This document shows positions 63,989-64,000 of a stretch of 64,000 nucleotides of DNA, one piece after another. The notes under the pieces were generated by a model. The model saw only the letters and a list, made by a program, of their open reading frames with translations. It was not told the DNA's origin and made no database searches. This stretch comes from Ancistrus triradiatus (taxonomy: Eukaryota > Chordata > Actinopteri > Siluriformes > Loricariidae), in contig JAJAGP010000180.1 in assembly GCA_025084515.1 (NCBI GenBank), positions 310,001 through 374,000 of the forward strand, in the 5' to 3' direction. Numbering within the stretch: the first letter of the stretch is position 1; each line of letters starts with the position of its first letter. The position numbers were made by a program, and so were the translations under genes.

Positions 63989-64000
63989 TCAGTTCCTGTA

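Noticed and set aside
62000..64000. Missing N-terminal aif1l exons
   Set aside because: I looked on the minus strand for the GGKAFGLLK-type segment and found no match; they are most likely outside the window.

Overview
This window is vertebrate nuclear DNA, almost certainly from a ray-finned (teleost) fish. The grounds are one spliced vertebrate gene with very long introns, no bacterial-type gene packing, long CA/TA microsatellites, and a dense mix of teleost-type repeats: L2/CR1-clade LINEs, several Tc1/mariner families, hAT elements, tRNA-derived SINEs and LTR elements. I cannot place it below teleost from sequence alone.

The one host gene I can support is aif1l (allograft inflammatory factor 1-like, an EF-hand actin-binding protein) on the minus strand. 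Four coding exons are visible, at 58915-58981, 45263-45304, 38526-38688 and 27843-27930. All have GT..AG junctions and matching phases, and together they encode 119 residues up to the natural C-terminus. The first ~30 codons lie beyond the right edge. The introns are about 13.6, 6.6 and 10.6 kb and are packed with transposons; about 1.5 kb of quieter sequence past the stop probably holds the 3' UTR.

Layout: 1-4705 holds a damaged LINE (copy A) split by a DNA-transposon insertion. 5743-5933 is an almost perfect 82-bp-arm hairpin. 7130-9544 is LINE copy B. 10-17 kb is a mosaic of Tc1 remnants, SINEs and a decayed tRNA-Ala. 17.98-24.78 kb is a microsatellite that received a 5.1-kb LTR element (E1, minus) and, beside it, a Tc1 copy. 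24.8-26.4 kb holds more Tc1 debris and a possible solo LTR. 27.8-59.0 kb is aif1l, whose introns carry a near-complete Tc1 (31.05-32.38 kb), hAT remnants, a hAT MITE with a perfect 8-bp target duplication (37.41-38.09 kb), SINE-in-Tc1 nesting (43 kb), a second LTR element (E2, plus, 46.85-51.35 kb) and LINE copy C (56.5-58.4 kb). 59-64 kb is mostly unassigned, with one dispersed repeat and a hAT-like element at the right edge.

The most unusual content is the pair of LTR elements E1 and E2. Each has paired LTRs, a 5-bp target duplication, a G9 polypurine tract and a gag-like start (METAG), but no visible pol. The rest of each interior is GC-rich minisatellite with units of mostly 27 or 30 bp (9 or 10 codons). 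Both carry, in the sense direction, a decapeptide repeat built on HVVHDSA. They look like two lineages of one non-autonomous, gag-only LTR retrotransposon group.
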